DNA of 64,000 nt from Runella limosa DSM 17973 (GTDB lineage: Bacteria; Bacteroidota; Bacteroidia; Cytophagales; Spirosomataceae). This document shows, piece after piece, positions 25,481 to 34,342 of this stretch. A program made the position numbers and the translations under genes. The stretch is taken from contig NZ_KI519420.1 of the NCBI RefSeq assembly GCF_000482465.1, positions 760,343-824,342 on the forward strand, written 5' to 3'. Position 1 is the stretch's first letter, and the number at the start of each line of letters is the position of its first letter. The notes beneath the pieces were generated by a model. It saw only the letters and a list, made by a program, of their open reading frames with translations, made no database searches and was not told the origin of the DNA.

Positions 25481-26164
25481 TTAGTTTTTCTTTACTGGAT
25501 TGGCAGGAGTTTGAGTCGCTGGCTTGGTTGCAGGCTGCGTAGCAGGGGTAGTTGCGCCACCTGTTTTTTGCTGCAATTGCTGAACAGCTGCTTCTGCTGC
25601 GGCTTTTTGTTGTTTTTCAACTTCCGCAGGGTCAACACCCAATTTTTTCAAAATCAAGTTGCTAACGTTTAATTCTTCAGAACCTGCAAACAAGATGATA
25701 GGAGTTGTGTTAGCCCCTGCATCCATGTTGAAGATATACGTGTAGCCGTTTTCTTTACCAACAGCGTCGATAGCTCCTTGGATTTTCACCATCACAGGCT
25801 GAAGCAATTGTTGTTGCTTTTTCTGTAATGACTCTTGAGAATTGCGTTGGAAATCTTGGAAGTCCGTTTGAAGGCGGTTCAATTCTTTTTCTTTATCTGC
25901 ACGAATGATTTCAGACCACTTGGCAGCGTTTTGTTGATAAGCCTTGTATTTGTCTTCGAACTCTTTCGATTTCTCTTGCATAGCTTTTTCAATTTGCTGT
26001 TGCTGAATCGTAAGCTCGTTCTCAATTTTCTTATAGTCAGGTAACAACGTCATCACGTAGTCCACGTTGGTCCAACCGATTTTGTTCGTAGCCTGTTGTG
26101 CTTTGCTTTCAAAACTCACTAAAGCAATAATCGCAAGGAAGGCTACAGTCAATGTACGTTTCAT
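25481..26164 (-). CDS. OmpH/Skp-family periplasmic chaperone (second copy)
   Basis: A 227-residue periplasmic chaperone with a signal peptide (cleavage near SKAQQ). The body is a long charged coiled coil (about 45-135, e.g. KIENELTIQQQQIEKAMQEK) flanked by the short beta region IGWTNVDYVMTLLPDY and GYTYIFNMDAGANTTPIILF, the Skp trimerisation core. Skp holds unfolded outer-membrane proteins for the BAM machine. An unusual Pro/Thr/Gln-rich tail ends the protein (GGATTPATQPATKPATQTP). It is the last gene of a cluster with its paralogue and bamA. Confidence 0.9.
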   Translation of the reverse strand: MKRTLTVAFLAIIALVSFESKAQQATNKIGWTNVDYVMTLLPDYKKIENELTIQQQQIEKAMQEKSKEFEDKYKAYQQNAAKWSEIIRADKEKELNRLQTDFQDFQRNSQESLQKKQQQLLQPVMVKIQGAIDAVGKENGYTYIFNMDAGANTTPIILFAGSEELNVSNLILKKLGVDPAEVEKQQKAAAEAAVQQLQQKTGGATTPATQPATKPATQTPANPVKKN

Positions 26165-26170
26165 TTTTAT

Positions 26171-26797
26171 CTACTGTTTTGGTTTGGTTACTTTATTAGC
26201 TGGGGTATTTGTTGCTGGGGTATTTGTTGTTGGCGTATTAACGCTATTAGTTGCTGGTTTAGTATTTTTTTCTTTTTCTTCGGTACCTAAACCAAGCTCT
26301 TCGATAACATAATCGGTATAGTCATGTACTGGATTGGAATAGATAATGACAAAATCGCTTGATTTGTCAAGTAGTATATCCAACCTCCGCTGACGACATA
26401 CGCGTTCTACTGCTTTATAAACCTGATCGGTGATGGGTTTGATGATTTCTTTTTTCTTTTGAAACAACATCCCTTCAAATCCAAAAATTTTGTTGTTATA
26501 ATCTTTGGCTTCGCGCTCTTTATCAGCGATTTCCTGCTGACGTTTGCGTTTCATTTCGTCGGTCAAAAGTACTTCTTCTGCCTGATAAAGCCGCTGTAGG
26601 CGGTCTATTTCGGTATATTTATCTTGAATTTCTTTTGCCCAACGTTCCGAAAACTTATCAAGCTCAGTTTGTGCTTTTTGGTATTCAGGCATTTTGCTAG
26701 TCACATACTCCATATCCATATATCCCCATTTTTGGGCTGATAATGAGTAGGTTACCAAGACGAATTGCAAAATTAGTAAAAGCCCACGGGTTTTCAT
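26171..26797 (-). CDS. OmpH/Skp-family periplasmic chaperone (first copy)
   Basis: A 208-residue Skp paralogue with signal peptide (MKTRGLLLILQFVLVTYSLS, cleavage near SAQ), the N-terminal WGYMDMEYVTSKMPEYQKA, a coiled-coil of about 90 residues and the C-terminal core LDILLDKSSDFVIIYSNP. The tail is rich in Thr, Pro, Asn and Ala, like that of the neighbour 6 bases downstream, suggesting an old tandem duplication. It follows bamA by 68 bases, so the genes probably share a transcript, as is usual in Bacteroidota. Confidence 0.92.
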   Translation of the reverse strand: MKTRGLLLILQFVLVTYSLSAQKWGYMDMEYVTSKMPEYQKAQTELDKFSERWAKEIQDKYTEIDRLQRLYQAEEVLLTDEMKRKRQQEIADKEREAKDYNNKIFGFEGMLFQKKKEIIKPITDQVYKAVERVCRQRRLDILLDKSSDFVIIYSNPVHDYTDYVIEELGLGTEEKEKNTKPATNSVNTPTTNTPATNTPANKVTKPKQ

Positions 26798-26865
26798 TGT
26801 AGATGCTTGGATTTTGTTGGTGGAGTAGGCTATAATTTACCTACTCCATTCAGTCTATGTCTTTT

Positions 26866-29508
26866 CTAGCGAATTTGTTGTCCAATCGTGAAGTGGAATT
26901 GAGGGCCACTGCGATTCGTTTGTCCTGGTAGTGGGTCAAATCCATACGCCCAGTCAATACCAATCAAACCGAAGGCTGGCATGAAAATACGCGCCCCAAC
27001 CCCCGCCGAACGTTTCAAATCAAACGGGTTGTAGTCTTTGTATTTCTTTTGAGGTTGATCGGTTCCCCAGTTATTTCCAGCCTCCGCAAACACCAAACCA
27101 AAGATGGTCGCCGATGGGTTAAGCGAAAGTGGGTAACGTAATTCCATCACGTACTTGCTATAGGCAACCCCTCCAAGACTACTTACACTGCTTGTAGCGG
27201 TGCTGGTACTTTGTGAGGCATCAACTGTACTAAGTCGGTTGTAGATAGGTACAAGCGAGCGGTCGGTGTATCCTCTCAAACCGATGATGTCTTGGGCCAA
27301 AGCAAACATACCATAACCCGCTAATCCCGAGCCTCCGAGTACAAAGCGTTCAAATGGACTGATGGATAAGTTTTGGTTGTATCTACCCAAGAAACCAAGG
27401 TGGGCGCGGGTACTCAATACCAGCTTGCCTGCTATGGTTTGGTACCATGTCGCATCAAACATCCACTTGTGGTATTCTACCCATTTGTACTGTGCTTCTT
27501 TGGTCGAGAAAGACGTGTTTCCTGTGATGGCAGAATAAGGCGGAGTAAAAGTGCCACTCAACGAGAACGACGAACCTCCACGTGGGAACTGAGGGTTATC
27601 AATCGTATTGCGCGACAATGTTAAGTTCAAGGTTACGTTGTTTGAAACCCCGTTTGGATAGCCAATACCAAACAAGTCAAGGCTGTCCATTCTGTAACGC
27701 TGATATGAAAGTGCTGAACTTAATACAAAGTAACGGTCGGGTATTTTAAGGCGCTTGCCAAGTGATATGGTAACCCCTGTGTTTTTATAAGAGCCCAAAA
27801 ACTTCAAACCACTTGTTGAACGAGTATAAAGGTTAGAATAGTCAACCGTACGATACACCGTGTGGCTCAAGTTGATACCGAAGTTAACAGGTTTTTTACC
27901 ACCCAACCACGGTTCTGAGAAACTAAGGGTATATGTCTGAAACTGACGACCACTTGCTTGGAAACGTATAGAAAGCTTTTGTCCATCGCCCGATGGAAGT
28001 GGTTTCCATGCTTTGAGGTTTGTGATGTTTTTGGTAGAGAAGTTGTTGAATACAAGCCCCAAAGTACCCACAAAACCGATGTATCCACCCCAACCACCAG
28101 AAAGCTCAATTTGGTCACTTGGCTTTTCTTCTACGGTATATTCAATGTCCACCGTTCCATCTTCTGGGTGGGGAACAGGGTTGATGCCAATTTTTTCAGC
28201 ATCAAAATACCCTAACTGCGACAACTGACGTTGGGTGTTGATGATTTCTGTTTTGCTAAATTTCTGGCCTGGCAATGTAAACAATTCACGCAGCACCACG
28301 TGGTCGCTGGTCTTGGTGTTACCATTCAAAATAATCTTGTTGATGGTCGCTTGTTTCCCTTCAAAAATGCGCATCTCAAGGTCGATAGAATCCCCTTCAA
28401 CGGCTTTTTCGATGGCGCGGCAGTTGTAGTACAAATAACCATCATCCATGTACAGCGAGCTCACGTCTTGGCCTGGGTTGGCTTCAAGGCGTTTCTGAAT
28501 TTCTTCAGGGTTATAAACATCGCCTTTTTTAAGGCCAAATACCTTGCTGAGTTGTTCGGTCGTACGAAGGTAGTTGCCTTGCCAAGTAATATCACGAATG
28601 TAGTAGCGAGGGCCTTCTTCAATGTTCAACACCACGTCAATGGTTTTTTCCCCTGGGTTGTGAATAATGGAATCAGAGATAATGGTCGCATCACGGAACC
28701 CATTTTTGTTATAGAGTTCGATGATTTTCTCTTTGTCTTCTTCGTATTTCTTAGGAATGAATTTTGAAGGCGTAAAAAGGCGGCCAAAACGCATTTGTTT
28801 TGTTCCCTTCAGTTTATTGCGGAGTTTTCCTTCCAATATCTCTTGACGACCATTAAACACAATTTGACGAATCTTCACTTTTGCGCCTTTGGTGACGAGA
28901 ATTTTGAGGGTTGCATTTCCGCGAGTAGAATCCGAAATCTGGGTGATTCTGACCTTCACGTTCATGAAGCCTTTGTCGATAAAATAGCGTTTTACGGCCA
29001 ATTGGGTGTTTTTAATCATCGTGTTAGAGATGATACGCCCTTTGGGAAGCTTGATTTTATCATTAAGAGACTCTTTTTCTCCCTTCCGAATGCCGTCAAA
29101 TTCGACTTTGAAAAGACGCGATTGCTCCTTAATGCGAATCTCTAACCAGATTTGTTCGCCTTCGATTTTACGAGCTAAGATTTCGACATCTTCCAAAATC
29201 TTTTGATCCATCAATTTTTTAATCGCTCCATTGATGGCATCGCCAGGAACTTTGATTTTGTCGCCTACTCTCAATCCCGACATTGAAATCATGGAGTTAG
29301 GGTCCAAAAATTGGTTGCCAGTTACAATAATTTCGGCAACGACATAGTCTTTAGGTTCCGCATAGTTGATAGCTTCGTCTTTCGGGGCAGACGTAGTCGC
29401 AGGGGTGTTTCGCCCTAGGCCCAGCTGCTGCGCATGAAGGCACACGGTCGTCATGACGAAAACACCAAAAAAGCTAACGAGACGGATAAGTTGGTTGAAT
29501 TTTTTCAT
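26866..29508 (-). CDS. bamA: BamA, outer-membrane protein assembly factor
   Basis: The central component of the BAM complex, which folds and inserts beta-barrel proteins into the outer membrane. About 880 residues. The ATG at 29508 gives a proper signal peptide (MKKFNQLIRLVSFFGVFVM, cleavage near LHAQ); another ATG at 29529 adds seven residues. The N-terminal half holds POTRA repeats (for example IVTGNQFLDPNSMISMSGL and GDVYNPEEIQKRLE), the C-terminal half a 16-strand barrel with GYTDRSLVPIYNR and a conserved VFAEAGNNW region. The last residues are FHFTIGQQIR. uppS lies 47 bases upstream, the two ompH genes downstream: an envelope biogenesis cluster. Confidence 0.95.
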   Translation of the reverse strand: MKKFNQLIRLVSFFGVFVMTTVCLHAQQLGLGRNTPATTSAPKDEAINYAEPKDYVVAEIIVTGNQFLDPNSMISMSGLRVGDKIKVPGDAINGAIKKLMDQKILEDVEILARKIEGEQIWLEIRIKEQSRLFKVEFDGIRKGEKESLNDKIKLPKGRIISNTMIKNTQLAVKRYFIDKGFMNVKVRITQISDSTRGNATLKILVTKGAKVKIRQIVFNGRQEILEGKLRNKLKGTKQMRFGRLFTPSKFIPKKYEEDKEKIIELYNKNGFRDATIISDSIIHNPGEKTIDVVLNIEEGPRYYIRDITWQGNYLRTTEQLSKVFGLKKGDVYNPEEIQKRLEANPGQDVSSLYMDDGYLYYNCRAIEKAVEGDSIDLEMRIFEGKQATINKIILNGNTKTSDHVVLRELFTLPGQKFSKTEIINTQRQLSQLGYFDAEKIGINPVPHPEDGTVDIEYTVEEKPSDQIELSGGWGGYIGFVGTLGLVFNNFSTKNITNLKAWKPLPSGDGQKLSIRFQASGRQFQTYTLSFSEPWLGGKKPVNFGINLSHTVYRTVDYSNLYTRSTSGLKFLGSYKNTGVTISLGKRLKIPDRYFVLSSALSYQRYRMDSLDLFGIGYPNGVSNNVTLNLTLSRNTIDNPQFPRGGSSFSLSGTFTPPYSAITGNTSFSTKEAQYKWVEYHKWMFDATWYQTIAGKLVLSTRAHLGFLGRYNQNLSISPFERFVLGGSGLAGYGMFALAQDIIGLRGYTDRSLVPIYNRLSTVDASQSTSTATSSVSSLGGVAYSKYVMELRYPLSLNPSATIFGLVFAEAGNNWGTDQPQKKYKDYNPFDLKRSAGVGARIFMPAFGLIGIDWAYGFDPLPGQTNRSGPQFHFTIGQQIR

Positions 29509-29555
29509 AGATACACTGTTCTTTCCCATTTTCTAATAACGGCAAAAGAAGGGGT

Positions 29556-30305
29556 TTATTTCGCTTCGGTCACAATCTGTTCACTGGTTTTACCAAAACG
29601 TCTTTCTCGTTGTTGAAACGACAAAATGGCCTCATGTAAATGCTCTCGGCGGAAGTCTGGCCAAAAGACCTCGTCGTAGAAGTAAAGCTCGGCATAGGCC
29701 AACTGCCACAACAAGAAATTACTGATGCGGTGGTCGCCTCCTGTGCGTAGCATCAGGTCAACATCGGGGCGGGGATAGGTCGAGAGCGTTTGGTTAAATA
29801 AGTCTTCGGTAATGTCTTCTGACTTCAACGAACCGTCTCTCACTTGTTGCGCTAAACGTTGGGTGGCTTGGATAATATCCCATTTGCCACTATATCCTAA
29901 GGCCAAAATCAGATTAAGACCTTTGTTATGCTTCGTTTTTTCTATGGCTTGCGATAGCTCTTTTTGGCAAGATTTAGGCAAACTAGCGGTGTCGCCAATG
30001 GTGTCAAGCCTGACATCGTTTTTTTGCAATGTTGGCAATTCATCAGCAATTGTATGTACCAATAGTTCCATCAACGCCCTTACTTCGGCTTCAGGTCGCC
30101 CCCAGTTTTCGGTCGAAAACGCATACAATGTCAGGTACTTAACGCCCAGTTCGGCGCAGCCTTCGGTAGCTTCGCGGACTGCTTTAATAGCGTTTCTGTG
30201 CCCAAACACCCGCATGGCGCCGCGCTGCTTGGCCCAGCGGCCGTTGCCATCCATCACGATGGCTATATGTTGAGGAAGTCTAGTACGGTCTATCTGTTCT
30301 TTCAT
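29556..30305 (-). CDS. uppS: Undecaprenyl diphosphate synthase (isoprenyl transferase)
   Basis: A 249-residue cis-prenyltransferase that makes the C55 lipid carrier for peptidoglycan and polysaccharide synthesis from FPP and IPP. The start is ATG 30305 (MKEQIDRTRLPQH); a GTG at 30311 is in frame. Motifs: IAIVMDGNGRWAK with the catalytic Asp, KYLTLYAFSTENWGRPEAEV, and the C-terminal DVDLMLRTGGDHRISNFLLW. In the last motif the Glu normally found before HRISNF (a magnesium ligand in E. coli UppS) is Asp here, a conservative change. It heads the cluster with bamA. A good promoter candidate lies directly upstream. Confidence 0.95.
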   Translation of the reverse strand: MKEQIDRTRLPQHIAIVMDGNGRWAKQRGAMRVFGHRNAIKAVREATEGCAELGVKYLTLYAFSTENWGRPEAEVRALMELLVHTIADELPTLQKNDVRLDTIGDTASLPKSCQKELSQAIEKTKHNKGLNLILALGYSGKWDIIQATQRLAQQVRDGSLKSEDITEDLFNQTLSTYPRPDVDLMLRTGGDHRISNFLLWQLAYAELYFYDEVFWPDFRREHLHEAILSFQQRERRFGKTSEQIVTEAK

Positions 30306-30325
30306 TCGCACTTAAAAATGGCCTG

Positions 30326-30357
30326 CAAAGTTAGAGGAAATTATCAGGTAATCAAAA
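30326..30357 (-). promoter_or_regulatory. Promoter of uppS-bamA cluster
   Basis: Read leftward, TTTTG (30357-30353) and TAACTTTG (30333-30326) are separated by 19 bases, a near-ideal match to the Bacteroidota TTTG/TAnnTTTG promoter. The -7 element ends 20 bases before the uppS ATG. Confidence 0.65.
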
Positions 30358-30372
30358 GGATAAACCTTGAGG

Positions 30373-31758
30373 CTATACCTTCTTGGTTTTCCACTTTCCG
30401 CGCCTAAAAAGGAGAATCCCTACCACAGCAAGCATTGACTCGCTGAATGCGACGGAAATATATACGCCGTTGGGGCCTAAATCGAGGTATTTTGCTAAGA
30501 AATAAGCAAGGGGTATTTCGATAGCCCAAAAGCAAACCAAGTTCATGAGCGTAGGGGTTAGGGTATCGCCTGCGCCGTTGAATGACTGGCTGATAACCAT
30601 CCCATAAGCAAAAAATAAATACCCAAAACAAATGATCCGTAGGCAGTTGACGCCCGTGGCTACTGTGGTGGGGTCGTCGTTGAACCAGCTAATAATGTTT
30701 GCCGAAAAGACAAAAAATATGACAGCAACAACGGCCAAAAACACAAAGTTGAAGAAGGCTGCTCGCCAAACCGAGGTTTCGGCGCGTTCGGGTTTGTTTG
30801 CGCCAAGGTTTTGCCCTACCAAAGTGGCGGCGGCATTGGCCATGCCCCACGAAGGTAAAATGGTAAACACAATAACGCGAATGGCGATGGTATAACCTGC
30901 CACAATCTGAGGGCCGAAGTCTGACAAAATACGCGTCAGAAACACCCAACTGGCAGAAGCAATAAGAAATTGTCCCGTACCGCCCGCCGAAACACTGATA
31001 AGGTTACGAATAATGGTAAAATCGGCTTTGAGTTGCGATGAAAGTACTTTGATAACCCCATTGCCCTTGGTTAAAGCATATAACTGGTAAAGCACCCCAA
31101 GACTGCGACCTATGGTGGTGGCCATGGCCGAACCCGCTACTCCAAATGCAGGAACAGGCCCCCAACCAAAGATAAAAAGTGGGCAAAGCAGCATATTGAC
31201 GCCGTTGGCAATCCAGAGCGAGCGCATGGCCACGGCAGCATCGCCGCCACCCCGTAAAACCCCACTGAGGGTGTACAATAAAATAATAGCGGGGCTACTG
31301 GCAAAAATAATTCGGGTGAAGTTAGCGCCTGAGGCTATGAGGTTTTCGCTGCCGCCCATGGCGCGTAGGATGGTTTCTGCCCCAAAAAAGCCACCAAGCC
31401 CAATCACGATGCCTAATACCACGGATACTAAAATAACCTGCGCTGCGGCATGGCCTGCTTCGGCGTGCTGTTTTTCTCCGATGCGCCGCGACACGATGGC
31501 GGTCGCAGCTGTACTAAGGCCAATGGCCACGGAGTAAACAAGCGTTAAAACAGATTCGGTAAGTCCTACCGTCGCAACGGCGTCGGTGTTGACTTTAGAT
31601 ACAAAGAAAATATCAACAACCGCAAAAAGAGATTCCATGACCATTTCTAAAATCATGGGTACTGATAGTAGAAAAATGGCGCGATTGATACTGCCCGAAG
31701 TATATTCGTGCTCTTCCCCTTTGAGAGCTTGTAAAAATAAATCAAAAAATTTACGCAT
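30373..31758 (-). CDS. MATE-family efflux transporter
   Basis: A 461-residue inner-membrane exporter with twelve predicted helices in two homologous halves, typical of MATE/NorM-like transporters that export drugs or metabolites in exchange for Na+ or H+. Signatures include SVPMILEMVMESLFAVVDIF in helix 1 and the second-half GMANAAATLVGQNLGANKPE. The length matches the family. It lies 6 bases from the WD40 gene's stop, so both are probably read from the promoter in front of the WD40 gene. The substrate is unknown. Confidence 0.93.
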   Translation of the reverse strand: MRKFFDLFLQALKGEEHEYTSGSINRAIFLLSVPMILEMVMESLFAVVDIFFVSKVNTDAVATVGLTESVLTLVYSVAIGLSTAATAIVSRRIGEKQHAEAGHAAAQVILVSVVLGIVIGLGGFFGAETILRAMGGSENLIASGANFTRIIFASSPAIILLYTLSGVLRGGGDAAVAMRSLWIANGVNMLLCPLFIFGWGPVPAFGVAGSAMATTIGRSLGVLYQLYALTKGNGVIKVLSSQLKADFTIIRNLISVSAGGTGQFLIASASWVFLTRILSDFGPQIVAGYTIAIRVIVFTILPSWGMANAAATLVGQNLGANKPERAETSVWRAAFFNFVFLAVVAVIFFVFSANIISWFNDDPTTVATGVNCLRIICFGYLFFAYGMVISQSFNGAGDTLTPTLMNLVCFWAIEIPLAYFLAKYLDLGPNGVYISVAFSESMLAVVGILLFRRGKWKTKKV

Positions 31759-31764
31759 GGCTGT

Positions 31765-32673
31765 TTAGTTGGTCTTTATGTCCCAGACCGAAATTCGACG
31801 GTCGTCGCTGGCTGAAATGAGTTGATTGTTAAAAGAAGTCCAAAGAAGTTTATTGATGGAAGTACCGTGGCCTGCATGACGGGCGCGGTCAATCACTTTG
31901 AGGAGTCGAAAGGTGGTTGCGTCCCAAATCTTAATTGATTTATCCATGCTACACGAGGCAAACAGCCGTTGGTCGGGGCTGTAAGTGAGGTGATTGATGG
32001 CGAAAAGGTGAGCAACAATGTCTTGATGAAGTACGTAGCCATTGGTTACATCCCAGATTTTCAAGTGCGCGTCGCGGCTTCCCGATAACAAATAGCGACC
32101 GTCGGGTGAGAAACTAACCGAAAAAACAGAATTAGTATGGGCTTCCCAAGTGTGCCGCAAGTCTAGCTCGTCGATACCAAACACGCGGATGCAGTTATCG
32201 CTATAACCAATGGCTACTTCGCGGGTGAGGGCATTGATGGCGATACACCGAGCCGATTGTTGACTGGCTTTTATATGTTTACGAACGGCAAATGCCTGAC
32301 GGTCCATGACAATAACAACGCCGTCTGAAAGGGCCAAAAACGCTTGGTTTTCAAAAAAAATAATGTCAAAAATAGCGGCTGTGGTCAGTTGTGCCGAAGC
32401 GACAACCCGTTTTTCGAGCGGGTCAATGACCTGAATCCCTTCGTAGTTTTGTCCTACCCACAGTTGATTTTGGTTTGTGTCAAATGCCAAAGCATAGACA
32501 GACGCAGGCACTTGGGCCACCACATCTCCCCAGTCGGGACGGGTTAGGTCCCACTTGACAACGAGTCCATCGCCACCTGCCGAATAAAAATGCTTGTCTT
32601 CTGCCGAAGGTTGAACAGCATATACGCAGTCGCGGTGTCCAGAAAATGTGTCTATTTTATGTACTTTAAGCAT
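31765..32673 (-). CDS. WD40 repeat protein
   Basis: A 302-residue cytoplasmic beta-propeller. About six to seven WD40 repeats can be read, the clearest being SFSPDGRYLLSGSRDAHLKI (then WD), and FASCSMDKSIKIWDATTFRL, ending with SASDDRRISVWDIKTN. No enzymatic domain or signal peptide is present, so it probably acts as a protein interaction platform. In this phylum such stand-alone WD40 proteins are common and uncharacterised. It heads a two-gene unit with the MATE transporter and is divergent from the phosphopantetheinyl transferase gene. Confidence 0.92.
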   Translation of the reverse strand: MLKVHKIDTFSGHRDCVYAVQPSAEDKHFYSAGGDGLVVKWDLTRPDWGDVVAQVPASVYALAFDTNQNQLWVGQNYEGIQVIDPLEKRVVASAQLTTAAIFDIIFFENQAFLALSDGVVIVMDRQAFAVRKHIKASQQSARCIAINALTREVAIGYSDNCIRVFGIDELDLRHTWEAHTNSVFSVSFSPDGRYLLSGSRDAHLKIWDVTNGYVLHQDIVAHLFAINHLTYSPDQRLFASCSMDKSIKIWDATTFRLLKVIDRARHAGHGTSINKLLWTSFNNQLISASDDRRISVWDIKTN

Positions 32674-32710
32674 AATTTATTGTTCAAACGCATAAAATTC
32701 CAAACGCGCG

Positions 32711-32728
32711 TATTTTTGTGCAAAGTTA
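32711..32728. promoter_or_regulatory. Back-to-back candidate -7 elements between divergent genes
   Basis: TATTTTTG (32711-32718, rightward, 28 bases before the ATG at 32747) and TAACTTTG (32728-32721 read leftward, 47 bases before the WD40 start) lie 2 bases apart. Both match TAnnTTTG. No clear -33 boxes. If both are used, the two promoters overlap and would compete. Confidence 0.45.
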
Positions 32729-32746
32729 CACCAAAAGATTGCATCT

Positions 32747-33388
32747 ATGCCTATCGTTCGCCAGTGGACTGTTTTTGATGAATGTTTGCTCCTGATTTGG
32801 GAGATTTTTGAGCCTATCGAAGAATTGCAAGAAGGACTTGCGGCCACTGCCGAAGAATGGGCTGAGTACGAGACCATCTCGCATCCCCAAAAACGATTGG
32901 AATGGCTCACAGGCAGGCGGGCAATGCAGTCGATTGTCGAAGCCAGTGGGCGTATTTATACAGGAATGCGGAAAGACAATTTTGGAAAACCGTTTTTGAA
33001 CAATGCCGTAGCAGAAATTTCGCTTACCCACACGGCGCGGTTTGTGGTGGTGGCCTTGCACCCCTTGGTATCGATTGGCGTGGACTTAGAACGAGTAGCG
33101 CCTAAGCTCGCCCGCGTGGCGCCCAAATTCCTTTCGGATTCAGAAACGACCCATGCGGGCGAGCAACTAGAGCGCCTTTGTACGTACTGGTGTGCCAAAG
33201 AAGCATTGTATAAATTGCACGGTACTCGAAATTTGAGTTTTAAAGAGGAAATTTTAATTCACTCTTTTACCGACGAAAACGACTTTTTTACGGGCGAAAC
33301 TTTCCCCATTCATACCCCACTGCCACGCCAACAATACCGCCTATACCGTTTTCGGGTGGACGATTTTTTGGGGGTGTTGGCGGTGTAA
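32747..33388 (+). CDS. 4'-phosphopantetheinyl transferase superfamily protein
   Basis: A 213-residue enzyme of the Sfp/AcpT superfamily, which transfers phosphopantetheine from CoA to a serine of acyl- or peptidyl-carrier proteins. The typical motifs are WLTGRRAMQSI, SLTHTARFVVVAL, the magnesium site IGVDLERVAP, and WCAKEALYKLHG. The length is that of an Sfp-type rather than an AcpS-type protein. No polyketide or peptide synthetase genes are in the window, so fatty-acid ACP activation is the default role. The downstream gene is convergent with only a 12-base gap. Confidence 0.9.
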   Translation: MPIVRQWTVFDECLLLIWEIFEPIEELQEGLAATAEEWAEYETISHPQKRLEWLTGRRAMQSIVEASGRIYTGMRKDNFGKPFLNNAVAEISLTHTARFVVVALHPLVSIGVDLERVAPKLARVAPKFLSDSETTHAGEQLERLCTYWCAKEALYKLHGTRNLSFKEEILIHSFTDENDFFTGETFPIHTPLPRQQYRLYRFRVDDFLGVLAV

Positions 33389-33400
33389 TAGGCCGTTCCT

Positions 33401-34249
33401 TTATTCATCAATCGGTTCCTGCAATACTGCCGACATTCGCTCAATTTCTTTTACTTTATCGCTATCGCCCGTTTTTTCAAATGCAAGCGTGAGGTTCCTA
33501 AGAACCCGACGCAGGATGTCGAGGTTAGAACAAGGCTGATAAAACGAATCGTTGGTCTTGATATTGAGCTGTGCAATGTAATGGTCGATGTCGGAGCGCA
33601 TAAACACCAAGCCTTTGTTAAAGACATTGATGTAAAACTGCACTGCGTCCTTTTTGTAAGTAAGCACAAAAAGGTTGGGTAAATTAACCCCATAAACGGG
33701 CATGTTGAGGCGTTGGGCCACAATCATGTAAATACAACACAGGGTAATGGGATTTCCCTTGCGGGACTCTAGCACGACGTTGATCATCGAGTTACTTGCT
33801 GCGTGGAAATTTTTGGTGTTTGAACCAAATTTTAGCTTTGAAAAAAAGACGTGATTCAAGGCGCGTATTTGGTCGATCGGGTGCATGTCTTCTTTAAATT
33901 CAAGCCATGTTTCGTAGTAAAACTGTTCGAAGTCGCTTCGGAGGCTTTCCAGCGACAAATCAGGATATTGGTAAGTAGCAATAATCCAGAGTCCTTCCAG
34001 TAAGTCGATAGCTCCACCATGGTGCCAATCGGACAGGCGTTCTACCAAGACTTCATACTGAAGATCGTGTACTAATTCTTCGATGCGGCGCTGAATTTTT
34101 GGATTAAAGCCCGCGCCTTCCCACTCATTCTCTAAATAGGGAATGATAATCTCTCTTTGCTGTCTAATTTCTTTTTCAACCAACTGCAACACCTCTTTGT
34201 CGTCGTCGTCGAGAAGCGAAACCAGCGCTTTGATTTCTTGTTCTGTCAT
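33401..34249 (-). CDS. SirB1-family transglutaminase-like/TPR protein
   Basis: A 282-residue soluble protein of the SirB1/transglutaminase-like family. The conserved core is about 120-220: INVVLESRKGNPITLCCIYM then AQRLNMPVYGVNLPNLFVL, with an aligned cysteine in the LCC segment. A helical, TPR-like C-terminal part follows (SNLDILRRVLRNLTLAFEK). The Asp/Glu-rich N-terminus contains a HEAT-like region. The molecular function is not established. Divergent from galE. Confidence 0.85.
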   Translation of the reverse strand: MTEQEIKALVSLLDDDDKEVLQLVEKEIRQQREIIIPYLENEWEGAGFNPKIQRRIEELVHDLQYEVLVERLSDWHHGGAIDLLEGLWIIATYQYPDLSLESLRSDFEQFYYETWLEFKEDMHPIDQIRALNHVFFSKLKFGSNTKNFHAASNSMINVVLESRKGNPITLCCIYMIVAQRLNMPVYGVNLPNLFVLTYKKDAVQFYINVFNKGLVFMRSDIDHYIAQLNIKTNDSFYQPCSNLDILRRVLRNLTLAFEKTGDSDKVKEIERMSAVLQEPIDE

Positions 34250-34311
34250 GGAGCAATGTCAGTGAAGTTTGCGTTAAAGAAAAACATTTTTTTTTCAGTG
34301 CCCAAATTTTA

Positions 34312-34319
34312 TAGTTTTG
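34312..34319 (+). promoter_or_regulatory. Candidate -7 element (TAGTTTTG) of galE-rfbB
   Basis: A match to TAnnTTTG ending 23 bases before the galE ATG at 34343, the same distance as for several other genes here. No clear -33 box upstream. Confidence 0.45.
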
Positions 34320-34342
34320 TCATTCAATTTTCTACACTTTAC

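Noticed and set aside
34157-34342. Upstream extension of galE
   Set aside because: The frame is open but overlaps the divergent SirB1-like gene and adds 62 residues absent from GalE; ATG 34343 gives the exact Rossmann N-terminus and is preceded by a TAnnTTTG element.
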